From: Planctomycetales bacterium
GTDB taxonomy: Bacteria > Planctomycetota > Planctomycetia > Planctomycetales > Planctomycetaceae
DNA: 14,599 nucleotides
Reading direction: 5' to 3'
NCBI GenBank assembly: GCA_020050375.1
Contig: JAGVKR010000708.1
Span: 1 to 14,599, forward strand
Shown: piece after piece, positions 1 through 6,721 of the stretch
How the letters are laid out: every line of letters starts with the position of its first letter
How positions within the stretch are numbered: the stretch's first letter is position 1
Position numbers and translations under genes: made by a program
The notes under the pieces: model-generated
What the model saw: only the letters and a program-made list of their open reading frames with translations
The model's database searches: none
What the model was told of the DNA's origin: nothing

Positions 1-129
1 ATAGTAGTACATCGCCGGCCGACGCCCCTCGCGCAGCACCGGCGGCTCCCCCTCGGCAATGTACCAGTGCCGCGCCGGCTCGTCGAACGGCGTGTTGAGA
101 ATTGGTTCGGGAACTTCGTACTGGGTCAT
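1..129 (-). CDS. Type III restriction endonuclease subunit (Res-like), N-terminal fragment
   Basis: Only the first 43 codons are inside the window; the gene continues past the left edge. The visible N-terminus contains the run PILNTPFDEPARHW followed by EGRRPA. I recognise this as the typical start of BPTD_3080-type/type III Res helicase-nucleases, which normally run to roughly 900-1000 residues with DEAD-box helicase and nuclease domains, none of which is visible here. In that family Res uses ATP to communicate along DNA and cleaves when its Mod partner meets unmodified sites. The ATG overlaps the TGA of the DUF4276 gene as ATGA, with only a weak Shine-Dalgarno, which suggests translational coupling. 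Its position as fourth gene after mod supports the assignment. The call rests on a short stretch and on context. Confidence 0.7.
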   Translation of the reverse strand, partial: MTQYEVPEPILNTPFDEPARHWYIAEGEPPVLREGRRPAMYYY

Positions 130-731
130 GGTTCGCACCGTGCCCGGAGGGCCGCAATTGCACGGCGGAGACTCTCGCTGTTTTTCTGGGCCACAAGTGG
201 CCTCCAATATTCCCGAAGGAACTCCGTCAGGCGTCCCGTGTAGTTCTTACCAACAATTCCCGGAGTTCCCGGTTCCGGTGTCATTTCTTCTCGAATGTCA
301 CGGGACTTCGACTTCCGAGCCAGATTGACCAGTGTCTGTTTCGGATTGGACTCGACGTCAGGATTGTTGGGAACGACGTCCGCGCTCACGCGAAGATACT
401 TCGCCAGCGACTCCCGGTCGGCCAGCAACCAGCTCTCGAGCATTCGTTCCGCGATCCGCAGCACGTAGTCCACGTGCTGCGGGCCACGAAGGTGTTCGCC
501 GATCAGGCCGCTGGGGCATGGTTCCCTCTCCAGGTCGGCCAGCGCAAAGACTGGTCCGAGCTGTGAGGCGGCTTGATTGTATTTTCCGACGCTTTCCCAG
601 AAGCTCTCACGTCCGCGCTTGTTGACGATCGTGCAGTTCGCCCCCATGTATCCCAGCGTGCCGAGAAGTTTCTCGGTTGCTGGCACTTCGAGATTCCCCT
701 CGACAACAGCCAGGACGACGTTTCGGGTCAT
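126..731 (-). CDS. DUF4276 family protein (putative TOPRIM-like nuclease partner of the ATPase)
   Basis: 201 residues. The start VLAVVEGNLEVPATEKLL carries an EG-x-x-E element (Glu11), followed by a hydrophobic strand ending in ADLERE (Asp66, Glu68). This arrangement fits a TOPRIM-like acidic centre. The block RIAERMLESWLLADRESLAKYL (about 92-113) and the C-terminal NYTGRLTEFL...YWRP segment (163-178) match what I know of DUF4276. Its biochemical activity is not established to my knowledge; metal-dependent nucleolysis is inferred from the TOPRIM resemblance. The ATG overlaps the stop of the upstream ATPase gene (ATGA) and its own TGA overlaps the res start. There is no clear independent ribosome binding site, so it is probably coupled to the ATPase. 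Family confidence is good; function is uncertain. Confidence 0.75.
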   Translation of the reverse strand: MTRNVVLAVVEGNLEVPATEKLLGTLGYMGANCTIVNKRGRESFWESVGKYNQAASQLGPVFALADLEREPCPSGLIGEHLRGPQHVDYVLRIAERMLESWLLADRESLAKYLRVSADVVPNNPDVESNPKQTLVNLARKSKSRDIREEMTPEPGTPGIVGKNYTGRLTEFLREYWRPLVAQKNSESLRRAIAALRARCEP

Positions 732-1900
732 GGTGCCAGCGTGTCGAAGAGCTTCAATTGGTTCATTCGGGTTTGGGGTACAACCGCCTCGCTCGCCGGA
801 ATCCCGGAGTCCATCAATCGGCGGACGTCTCGTTGACGTGCCCCGAGCACAGCCTGTGACCCGTTCGGAGTGGTTTGGATGAGGACGATTTCGTCCGCCG
901 AAATCCCCTCGTCCGTCAGCAAATCCACGCTATGGGTTGAAAGCAGCACTTGCCGGCCGTTGCCGGCGCGTTGCGCCCGGTAGATGAACGGACCCAGCTT
1001 CGACACGATGGCCGAATGGAGCGAGAGCTCGGGTTCCTCCAGCAGAAGGGGCCCCCCCGATTCCTGAAGCGCCCAGAGCAGACCGATCAAACGGAGTGTG
1101 CCATCGGAGAATTGGGTCTCTAACTGGTACGCCCCTTGCGGCCGCCAATGCTGAAAGCGCGCCTGCAAGTGCGGTCGCCCCTGCGGATCCTCGATTTGCG
1201 ACAATTCCTGAAGCTGCGGGGTCACATGCTTTAGGACCTTCTCGATGCGCTGCAATCGAGCCCGCTTTGTTCGTGGCTGCGTCTCACGAATCCGCTGTAG
1301 GAGATCGCGACCGTACGGATCCTGACCGATCGTAAATGAAGGCGCCGCCTGCCCCTCGCGAATCAGGTGGGGAACGGCATGGAGGTAGCTGATACTACGA
1401 AAGAACTCGGCGAGCTCGCGGAATTCCTGATTCGCCGTCACCTGCTGCAATGCGGTCTGCGAGAGACGTTCCGGATCCCGCTGATCCTCTTTCGAGGGAC
1501 GGCTCAGTAGCTCAAAAGTCGTCCCGTTCGATCGGATTCGTTCCACTTTTTCCCACTGTACCAGAGGAACCTGCTCCTTCGGCCCCTTGTGCGTGAATCC
1601 CAGATCGTATTTCCAACCATCGCCGTCCGCTGTGCTCACGGTGACGCACACGCGCACCGTCGAGTTCTGCCTTGCATACAGCGACCGCATTTTTTTCATT
1701 GAACCGCGCACTTCGACGGCCCGTGCAATCCCACCCCCTTCGGTCACCAGGTCGTGCAGGAAGCGAAACGAATTCAGCAAGTTCGACTTACCGCTGGCAT
1801 TTGGTCCAACAATGAACATCCGCCGTGCCAGGTCGAGCTCCACTTTCGTGAAGTTCATCCAGTTTTCGAGTTCCAACCGCGAAATCCAAAGCGTGCTCAC
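728..1900 (-). CDS. AAA family ATPase (AAA_21/ABC-type, SMC/RecF-like fold)
   Basis: 390 residues. It has a Walker A GPNASGKS (32-39) immediately after an N-terminal strand LELENWMNF, an ABC-type signature region FSDGT (264-268), a Walker B LLLEEPE (285-291) with catalytic Glu, and an H-loop STHS (His323). This is the order of OLD/RloA/AAA_15/AAA_21 ATPases that dimerise on ATP. The insert between Walker A and the signature (about 50-260) is helical and charged, with no zinc hook or long coiled coil evident. The start is GTG, overlapping the mod stop as GTGA. A strong Shine-Dalgarno GGGAGGG five bases upstream supports it. The downstream DUF4276 gene overlaps by 4 nt. By analogy with ATPase plus nuclease pairs, it probably senses a trigger and controls the DUF4276 effector; that role is inference. 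Confidence 0.85.
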   Translation of the reverse strand: MSTLWISRLELENWMNFTKVELDLARRMFIVGPNASGKSNLLNSFRFLHDLVTEGGGIARAVEVRGSMKKMRSLYARQNSTVRVCVTVSTADGDGWKYDLGFTHKGPKEQVPLVQWEKVERIRSNGTTFELLSRPSKEDQRDPERLSQTALQQVTANQEFRELAEFFRSISYLHAVPHLIREGQAAPSFTIGQDPYGRDLLQRIRETQPRTKRARLQRIEKVLKHVTPQLQELSQIEDPQGRPHLQARFQHWRPQGAYQLETQFSDGTLRLIGLLWALQESGGPLLLEEPELSLHSAIVSKLGPFIYRAQRAGNGRQVLLSTHSVDLLTDEGISADEIVLIQTTPNGSQAVLGARQRDVRRLMDSGIPASEAVVPQTRMNQLKLFDTLAP

Positions 1901-4740
1901 TTTGTCCCTCCCTTGACCGTCTTCACCACCAGCAACTCATTCCCCCGGTCATCGATCACCTTCACCGCGATCTGGCCATGCTCGCCCGGCTCGAAGGGAG
2001 CGCTCGTCGTGCCCGACAGGTGGTCCCAGACACTCTCTTCGTGCGTTCCCTTCAAGGCCTTCTTCAGGTTATCCCACGCACTCGTGCGGGGGAAGAACGC
2101 TTGCGAAACGTGGAAGCAGAGGCCGTTGTAATCGGTGTCGAGCAGCCAGGCGGGGACGTCGTTCCCCGCGCGGTGCTCCGGTTCCATTGTCACCGGGTCG
2201 AATACGTCCAGCCCCAATAGTTCGACTTGCAACTGGCCTCCCTTTTGTTTATGCAGCTTGACGTCCGGCAGGCCGCAGACGCTGAAAATCTGGCTCGACC
2301 GCATGTTTTTCAGCAAATCCCCCATCAGCAGGTCGGGGGTCGCCTGTACGTACGTCGCCGGAATCCCCATCACCCCCTCGCACTTCTCGACCAACTCGCG
2401 CGCATTCGGCTGGATCAGGAAGCCGACCACATACAAATGCGTGTAGTTCTTGGCGTGCGCTTCCTTCGCCGCTTCGTAAACGAGCTTCTCGCTCACCGCC
2501 CCGTTCTCGGGACCGAAGACGAAGGCGACCGGCGCCCCGTCCCTCCCCCCGTTCACGGGGGGATCGAGGGGGGGCGTCTGAGCTTCACCCCGCCCACCCC
2601 GGCCCCCACCCCGGCCCTCCCCGCGAACGGGGAGGGAGACGATCGCCTCCGCCGAGAGCGACAACGACCGCGCCGGCGGACGAACCTGCTTGAGCGTCAC
2701 CGTCTTGCCACCCCCGACCTGCAACACCGGACTGCGGCGGAGCGCTTCGAGCATGCGTTCGACGAATCGGCTGGGGGTGTCGTCGAGTGTTGTGGGTGGG
2801 AGTGTATTGGTCGCCAGTGCTTCAGGGGGCTCACGCCCCCCGCTCGCCCTTTCTCCCTGTCTCCCCGTCTCTCCGTCTCCCCCTCTCTCTTCCTCCCAAT
2901 CCATCGCCGCCGGAATCGTCGCCTCGACCCAGAACGGACCGGTGACGCGCGTCACGCCCGCGTCCGCTTCCGGCCGGTCGACAAGCACCTCCTCCTGCGG
3001 CGGTTCATTGTTCGCGATCGACTTGAGCGTCACGTGCGGGACGATCCCGCCGACTTCGTCCCCTTTCTTGTTCTGCTTCGGTTTATAGTCAAAGCCTCCC
3101 GCCGGACCGCGCTCGGTATCCTTGAGCGTATACCAAGGGAATGTCGCCGTGAGGAGCCGCTGACGGGCTAAGGCGAGAGGGACACGGCTGGTATCGGCAC
3201 TGATCCAACGTCGACCCCAGTGTTCGGCTACATAAGCCGTCGTCCCACTCCCGCACGTCGGATCGAGAACGAGGTCGCCCGGTGCCGTTGTCATCAGCAA
3301 GCAACGCTCAACGACTTTGCGATTGGTTTGCACGACGTACGAATGCTCATCAGTAAAGCTTCCAGTGCCAGTATCAAGCCAAACATTGTCGAGTTCCGTT
3401 GTTGGGTTATCTTCAGCGAGCAAAATCGAACGGATCGAATTCCCAGACTTGCGAATTCGATTCATTCGCACAAGCCGATCCATCTCATTGCCGGGCGTTG
3501 GGTCGTAACTCCAATGGCGATTCGGCGGTGGATTAAATGCTTCGTTCTCAAAGATATACGGGCCGCTGCGATCCCTTTGAAAACCCTGCGAGGTGAGTGG
3601 TCCGAGTGCACAAATTCGCCAACCTTTCGGTAGTGGCTCGCGCCCGTCGATCTCGCTTTGGCTTTGTCGCCGAACTGTCGACAAATCAGGAGATGCAATT
3701 AGCGTATACTGCTTTGCCCCTCTTTCGCCCGAGTCCTTTAGTTGGAGTACTGGTTTCATGCGCTGACGTGTATGATCCTTCGCGTAGCAGATCAAGAAGT
3801 CGACAATTGCAGGAATCTTGTCAGTGCTCTGGGAGCTGGTCTTGTAGAAGCTAATCACGCCGGAAAAATTCTCCGCCCCAAATACCTCATCCATTACCTC
3901 CCGCACGTGGTGCAGGTTTTCGTCGCTGATCTGCACAAAAATGCTGCCGCTCGGCGTGAGCAAATCGCGGCAGACGAGAAGCCGGTCGCGTAAGTACGTC
4001 AGATACGAGTGCAACCCCAGTTCCCATGTGTCGCGGTAGGCCTGGACCATCTCCGGCTCGCGCGTCATGTCGTCGTCATCGCCGTGCTTGACGTCACGCT
4101 TCCGCACGAACGGCTGGAAGTTGCTGCCGAACTTCACGCCGTACGGCGGATCCATGTAGATCATCTGCACCTGCCCCCCCAGCGACTCGTAGCGCAGGAG
4201 CGAGTTCATCACGACCAGCGAATCCCCGAGAATCAGCCGGTTGACCCACTGGTCCTGGTGCTCGTAGGCGCGGAGCACCTGATCGGTAATCGAATGCTGC
4301 GGGTCGGCGAAGAGCGCCAACTGCGTCTCGTGGCTGCGACGATGCCCGGAGAGCGTCTCCAGAATGGCCTGCGTCGACAGCCGCTCGTGGACAAACAGCG
4401 GCAGCGTCGGCACGTCGAACGACAACCGCTCGGCCTTGCCCGCCCAGTTGAGAAATGGTTTCGAGAGGGCCTTCAGCCGGGCGGCCGCTTCCTTGGCCTG
4501 CTCCAGCGATTCGGCGTCGAGAATCTGCTTGACAAGCGCTTCCCCTTGCTCCCGAGCGCTGTTTTGGCCATCCCAATCGAGTGCCGGCGAGAGCGAGCTG
4601 TCGTACCGATAGCGCTGTGGCGGCTTCTTCTTGCGAAACTGCGCCTGCGTCCCGACCTCGGGGCGCATCAGTGCCTTCGGCTCGGAGTGCTGATAGCTCT
4701 CGGCTTGCGGGGGTGCGGCCGGCTTCTTGCGCTTGCCCAT
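1897..4740 (-). CDS. Type III R-M system methyltransferase (Mod), beta-class N6-adenine
   Basis: 947 residues. Catalytic motif IV DPPY is at 197-200 and precedes the SAM-binding motif I DPTCGSGTT at 493-501. This order is that of beta-class adenine methyltransferases such as type III Mod. The 290 residues between them should include the target recognition domain. Residues 1-170 form a basic, charged N-terminal extension, and a long C-terminal region (about 540-947) follows the catalytic core, ending in a conserved-looking segment (740-947). Two low-complexity insertions, about 616-640 (rich in G, E, R) and 702-736 (GRGGGRGGRGEA and PPLDPPVNGG), are encoded by palindromic intergenic-type repeats that keep the frame. 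Base composition falls to about half G+C by hand count between roughly 3300 and 3900, against 60% or more around it. The ATG follows AGGAGG. It is the first gene of the R-M operon. Confidence 0.92.
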   Translation of the reverse strand: MGKRKKPAAPPQAESYQHSEPKALMRPEVGTQAQFRKKKPPQRYRYDSSLSPALDWDGQNSAREQGEALVKQILDAESLEQAKEAAARLKALSKPFLNWAGKAERLSFDVPTLPLFVHERLSTQAILETLSGHRRSHETQLALFADPQHSITDQVLRAYEHQDQWVNRLILGDSLVVMNSLLRYESLGGQVQMIYMDPPYGVKFGSNFQPFVRKRDVKHGDDDDMTREPEMVQAYRDTWELGLHSYLTYLRDRLLVCRDLLTPSGSIFVQISDENLHHVREVMDEVFGAENFSGVISFYKTSSQSTDKIPAIVDFLICYAKDHTRQRMKPVLQLKDSGERGAKQYTLIASPDLSTVRRQSQSEIDGREPLPKGWRICALGPLTSQGFQRDRSGPYIFENEAFNPPPNRHWSYDPTPGNEMDRLVRMNRIRKSGNSIRSILLAEDNPTTELDNVWLDTGTGSFTDEHSYVVQTNRKVVERCLLMTTAPGDLVLDPTCGSGTTAYVAEHWGRRWISADTSRVPLALARQRLLTATFPWYTLKDTERGPAGGFDYKPKQNKKGDEVGGIVPHVTLKSIANNEPPQEEVLVDRPEADAGVTRVTGPFWVEATIPAAMDWEEERGGDGETGRQGERASGGREPPEALATNTLPPTTLDDTPSRFVERMLEALRRSPVLQVGGGKTVTLKQVRPPARSLSLSAEAIVSLPVRGEGRGGGRGGRGEAQTPPLDPPVNGGRDGAPVAFVFGPENGAVSEKLVYEAAKEAHAKNYTHLYVVGFLIQPNARELVEKCEGVMGIPATYVQATPDLLMGDLLKNMRSSQIFSVCGLPDVKLHKQKGGQLQVELLGLDVFDPVTMEPEHRAGNDVPAWLLDTDYNGLCFHVSQAFFPRTSAWDNLKKALKGTHEESVWDHLSGTTSAPFEPGEHGQIAVKVIDDRGNELLVVKTVKGGTK
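1906..1912 (-). promoter_or_regulatory. Ribosome binding site for the GTG-initiated ATPase gene
   Basis: GGGAGGG on the minus strand, five bases before the GTG at 1900, inside the end of mod. It supports initiation at this GTG and independent loading of ribosomes in addition to termination-reinitiation. Confidence 0.6.
2541..2571. repeat. Palindromic GC-rich repeat inside mod (copy A)
   Basis: TCCCCCCG (2544-2551), loop TTCA, CGGGGGGA (2556-2563) make a perfect 8-bp hairpin, followed by ATCGAGGGGGG. It resembles intergenic REP-like palindromes, but it lies in frame in mod, where it encodes part of PPLDPPVNGG (about residues 723-732). Confidence 0.6.
2615..2636. repeat. Palindromic GC-rich repeat inside mod (copy B)
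   Basis: CCCTCCCCG (2615-2623), loop CGAA, CGGGGAGGG (2628-2636): a perfect 9-bp stem. It has the same design as the palindrome about 60 bp away (pyrimidine arm, four-base loop, purine arm), with a C-rich linker between them. It encodes LPVRGEGR in mod. Confidence 0.65.
2825..2895. repeat. Hairpin plus polypurine/polypyrimidine tract inside mod
   Basis: GGGGGC (2825-2830), loop TCAC, GCCCCC (2835-2840) form a 6-bp hairpin. A nearly pure pyrimidine tract follows to about 2895, built from variants of CTCCCTGT, CTCCCCGT and CTCTCCGT (period about 7-8). On the coding strand it gives the low-complexity residues about 616-640 of Mod. It looks like non-coding repeat DNA captured in frame. Confidence 0.55.
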
Positions 4741-4751
4741 CGTCGATTGGC

Positions 4752-4757
4752 CCTCCT
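4752..4757 (-). promoter_or_regulatory. Ribosome binding site of mod
   Basis: A perfect AGGAGG on the minus strand lies 11 bases before the mod ATG at 4740. The spacing is slightly long, but no other ATG/GTG fits better. I saw no convincing sigma70 promoter between this site and the end of the RhuM gene. Confidence 0.6.
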
Positions 4758-4881
4758 GAAAGGAGATCGCATTCTGTCACACTCCCCCAGGCAAATCCAT
4801 GACGGCACGCGTGTTTTCGCTACGGCGCGCTGCAACACTGACATCCACGGTCATCGATGTTTCAAAAGCGTCGACAATCGG

Positions 4882-4940
4882 ACGCACAGGGCGCGGCCTC
4901 TTGTCGCTGCCGCGACCCCGACGTCTGACGGACGTGGCGG
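4882..4940. repeat. Dispersed intergenic repeat, copy 1
   Basis: It shares a 24-nt block (4882-4905, 23 of 24 identical) and a 14-nt block GACCCCGACGTCTG (4914-4927, identical) with 6838-6900, in the same orientation. It lies between the RhuM and mod genes. Copy 2 has clearer hairpins, so this copy looks degenerate. The rest of the 276-nt gap (4741-5016) holds only the mod ribosome binding site that I can identify. Confidence 0.7.
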
Positions 4941-5016
4941 TCACCCCGGGTTTGGCACGCGAATCGTTTTTCCGCCCCCTTTTCCCATCCCAATCCGCTA
5001 TCGAGACGGCTGTCAA

Positions 5017-6144
5017 TCACTTCGGCATATCACCTTCGCCGGCAGGCGGCCGCTTCTTCTTCGTCGGTTTCTTCCCCGCCTCCTTCTTCGGCAAGGCGCG
5101 GCGCTTGTTCGTCAGGCGATTGACCTCGTCCACCACCGTGTCGAAATCGCTCGTCGGCTGCGTCGCTTCCAGGCGCCGGCGTTCCGCATCAAACCGCGCG
5201 AATTCGCCATGGGCGTGCTGCTCCGCCGCCTTGTGAGCGATCCGGCCGGCGTCGTGCAGCACCTCGCGCTCCGACAGTGTCAGAAAATCGTCGAGCTTAC
5301 CGATCCAGTCGGACATGTGCATTGGCCGGCGATTTCCTGCCTGCAGCTCGGCGAAGTCGAGATACGCCGAGACGATCAAATTGAGCGTCTTGAGCTCCTC
5401 TTCGTGCAGATAATTCTTGGCGATCGCGACGTCCGCTTTCCGAATCGGGCCGACCGGAGCGTTCTTCCAACTCGTCAGCCCCATCTGCGGTTTCGTCGCG
5501 TCGGCTCGCAGCCGGACGACCTCGGCGGCGGTGTGCCCGTGCGCCGCCCAGTGCATCTTGTTCTGAACCGTTTGAAAGAACGTCTTCGTCAGTTCGACAT
5601 CGGGGTCGTAATCGATGCTCGTCGCGTAGATGTCGGTGATCTTCTGGTAGAACATCCGCTCGCTCGATCGGATGTCGCGAATCCGAGCGAGCAGCTCGTC
5701 GAAGTAATCGTCTCCCAGAGTGCGGCCAGCCTTGATTCGTTCGTCGTCGAGCGTAAAGCCCTTGGCCAGCAGCTCGGCGAGGCGAGCCGTCGCCCATTGG
5801 CGGAATTGCGTCCCGCGCGGCGAGCGTACGCGGTAGCCGACAGCGATGATGGCGTCGAGGTTGTAGTGGTCGACGAGGCGAGACACCTGTCGGCTTCCCT
5901 CGGTTTGAACTATTAAGTATTGCTTAACAGTTGCCTCGGCCTGCAGTTCGCCCTCTTCGTAAATAGCTTTCAGATGCTGACTTACGTTCGGGACTGTGAC
6001 CTGGAACAGGTCCGCGATCAGCCGCTGCGAAAGCCAGACGGTCTGCCCGTCGAGCCGCACCTGCAACTGCGTCGAGCCGTCGCGATAGATCAGCATCTGC
6101 CCGTCGGGGGGCCATTCACCGGGCGATGAAAGGGGGGCGGTCAT
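5017..6144 (-). CDS. RhuM family protein
   Basis: 375 residues from the chosen ATG. The N-terminal part DGQTVWLSQRLIADLF...VSQHLKAIYEEGEL (about 32-67) looks like a DNA-binding helix-turn-helix segment. It is followed by the hallmark YNLDAIIAVGYRVRS (94-108) and RGTQFRQWA (110-118), which identify the RhuM family (first named from a Salmonella pathogenicity island). A lysine-rich tail (about residues 350-366) ends the protein. The molecular role of RhuM proteins is not settled; I recall them often beside restriction-modification and toxin-antitoxin genes. An in-frame upstream ATG at 6228 would add 28 residues inside the PIN gene without family resemblance. I chose 6144 because it overlaps the PIN stop as ATGA and lies at the normal distance before the conserved region. 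Confidence 0.9.
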   Translation of the reverse strand: MTAPLSSPGEWPPDGQMLIYRDGSTQLQVRLDGQTVWLSQRLIADLFQVTVPNVSQHLKAIYEEGELQAEATVKQYLIVQTEGSRQVSRLVDHYNLDAIIAVGYRVRSPRGTQFRQWATARLAELLAKGFTLDDERIKAGRTLGDDYFDELLARIRDIRSSERMFYQKITDIYATSIDYDPDVELTKTFFQTVQNKMHWAAHGHTAAEVVRLRADATKPQMGLTSWKNAPVGPIRKADVAIAKNYLHEEELKTLNLIVSAYLDFAELQAGNRRPMHMSDWIGKLDDFLTLSEREVLHDAGRIAHKAAEQHAHGEFARFDAERRRLEATQPTSDFDTVVDEVNRLTNKRRALPKKEAGKKPTKKKRPPAGEGDMPK

Positions 6145-6359
6145 GGCCTCTCCGTCAGGGAAACGCCCCAGCGCTTCAGCGTCTCGTCGTCCAGGGCAAA
6201 CTTGGGCCGCCGCAGAACCTCGGTGCACTCGGCCAGGATTTCAGGCGTGACGAGCCATCGCAGGTCATCCCGACCAGCCACGTAAAGCACGAAGCGTTCC
6301 GGCAGTTGATCGCGCAGCGCGGCCGACAGCAGGACGTTGGTGTCGATCAGTATGTTCAT
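6141..6359 (-). CDS. PIN-domain toxin (VapC-like), truncated after about half the domain
   Basis: 72 residues beginning MNILIDTNVLLSAAL, with the PIN acidic residue Asp6 in the DTN motif, then TPEILAECTEVLRRPKF (Glu44 as second acidic residue). Full PIN proteins of this type are about 130-140 residues and carry further acidic residues in the C-terminal half (the DPKD and TGD regions). Here the reading ends in LTERP and a stop at the RhuM start. I read the following bases in the PIN frame and found a short proline-rich run to another stop, with no PIN C-terminus, so this is truncation rather than a simple frameshift. Ribonuclease activity is therefore doubtful. The ATG overlaps the antitoxin stop (ATGA). 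Confidence 0.75.
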   Translation of the reverse strand: MNILIDTNVLLSAALRDQLPERFVLYVAGRDDLRWLVTPEILAECTEVLRRPKFALDDETLKRWGVSLTERP

Positions 6360-6595
6360 TGACCGGCCCGGTAGCGGTCGACTTCGTCACCGATCTCCTC
6401 ATCGGTGATGTTTTGCATGCCGGGGCGGCCGCGCACCTCGGCACTCACCTGCCGCCAGGCGGTGATGAATTCCTCGGCCGGGCGGCGTTTGGGGCTGATG
6501 CTGACCTCGACCTCGGTCCCTGGCGCGAACGGCACGCCGGCCAAATGGACTTGACCCTCACGTTCCACGGTCGCGGATGTTTCGTAGCTTTGCAT
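6356..6595 (-). CDS. AbrB/MazE-like antitoxin of the PIN toxin
   Basis: 79 residues. The N-terminal part (about 5-35, ATVEREGQVHLAGVPFAPGTEVEV) has the alternating hydrophobic pattern and G/P turns of a swapped-hairpin AbrB-type DNA-binding domain. The C-terminal part (about 40-79) is helical and acidic, as expected for the toxin-binding tail, and contains GRPGMQNITDEEI. Such antitoxins repress their own operon and neutralise the PIN ribonuclease. The gene precedes the truncated PIN gene with an ATGA overlap. Only a weak GGGGA stretch lies before the ATG. Since the toxin is shortened, this antitoxin may survive as an orphan regulator. Confidence 0.72.
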   Translation of the reverse strand: MQSYETSATVEREGQVHLAGVPFAPGTEVEVSISPKRRPAEEFITAWRQVSAEVRGRPGMQNITDEEIGDEVDRYRAGQ

Positions 6596-6721
6596 GGCAA
6601 TCCCCGCAGGAGTCGATGGACGACACCCCTATTGTTTCATGGACAAGGGTTGGAAGCAATCGGCCCTCGCCGTCGGGCACGGCCCGCGAGGTCCATCCGA
6701 CCAAACCCGCCGACTCGCGGA

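Noticed and set aside
2227..3171. A 314-codon plus-strand open frame over the mod repeats
   Set aside because: Antisense to mod; Arg/Pro-rich because of the repeats, no domain.
4777..5016. 79-codon minus-strand ORF in the RhuM-mod gap, checked as a possible missing PIN C-terminus
   Set aside because: It covers the dispersed repeat and has no PIN motifs or other recognisable domain.
4009..5916. A 635-codon plus-strand open frame
   Set aside because: Antisense to mod and the RhuM gene, with no recognisable domain; a GC-bias artefact.
6145..6228. 28-residue N-terminal extension of the RhuM gene
   Set aside because: It lies within the PIN gene in another frame and has no family resemblance; the ATGA overlap supports the start at 6144.
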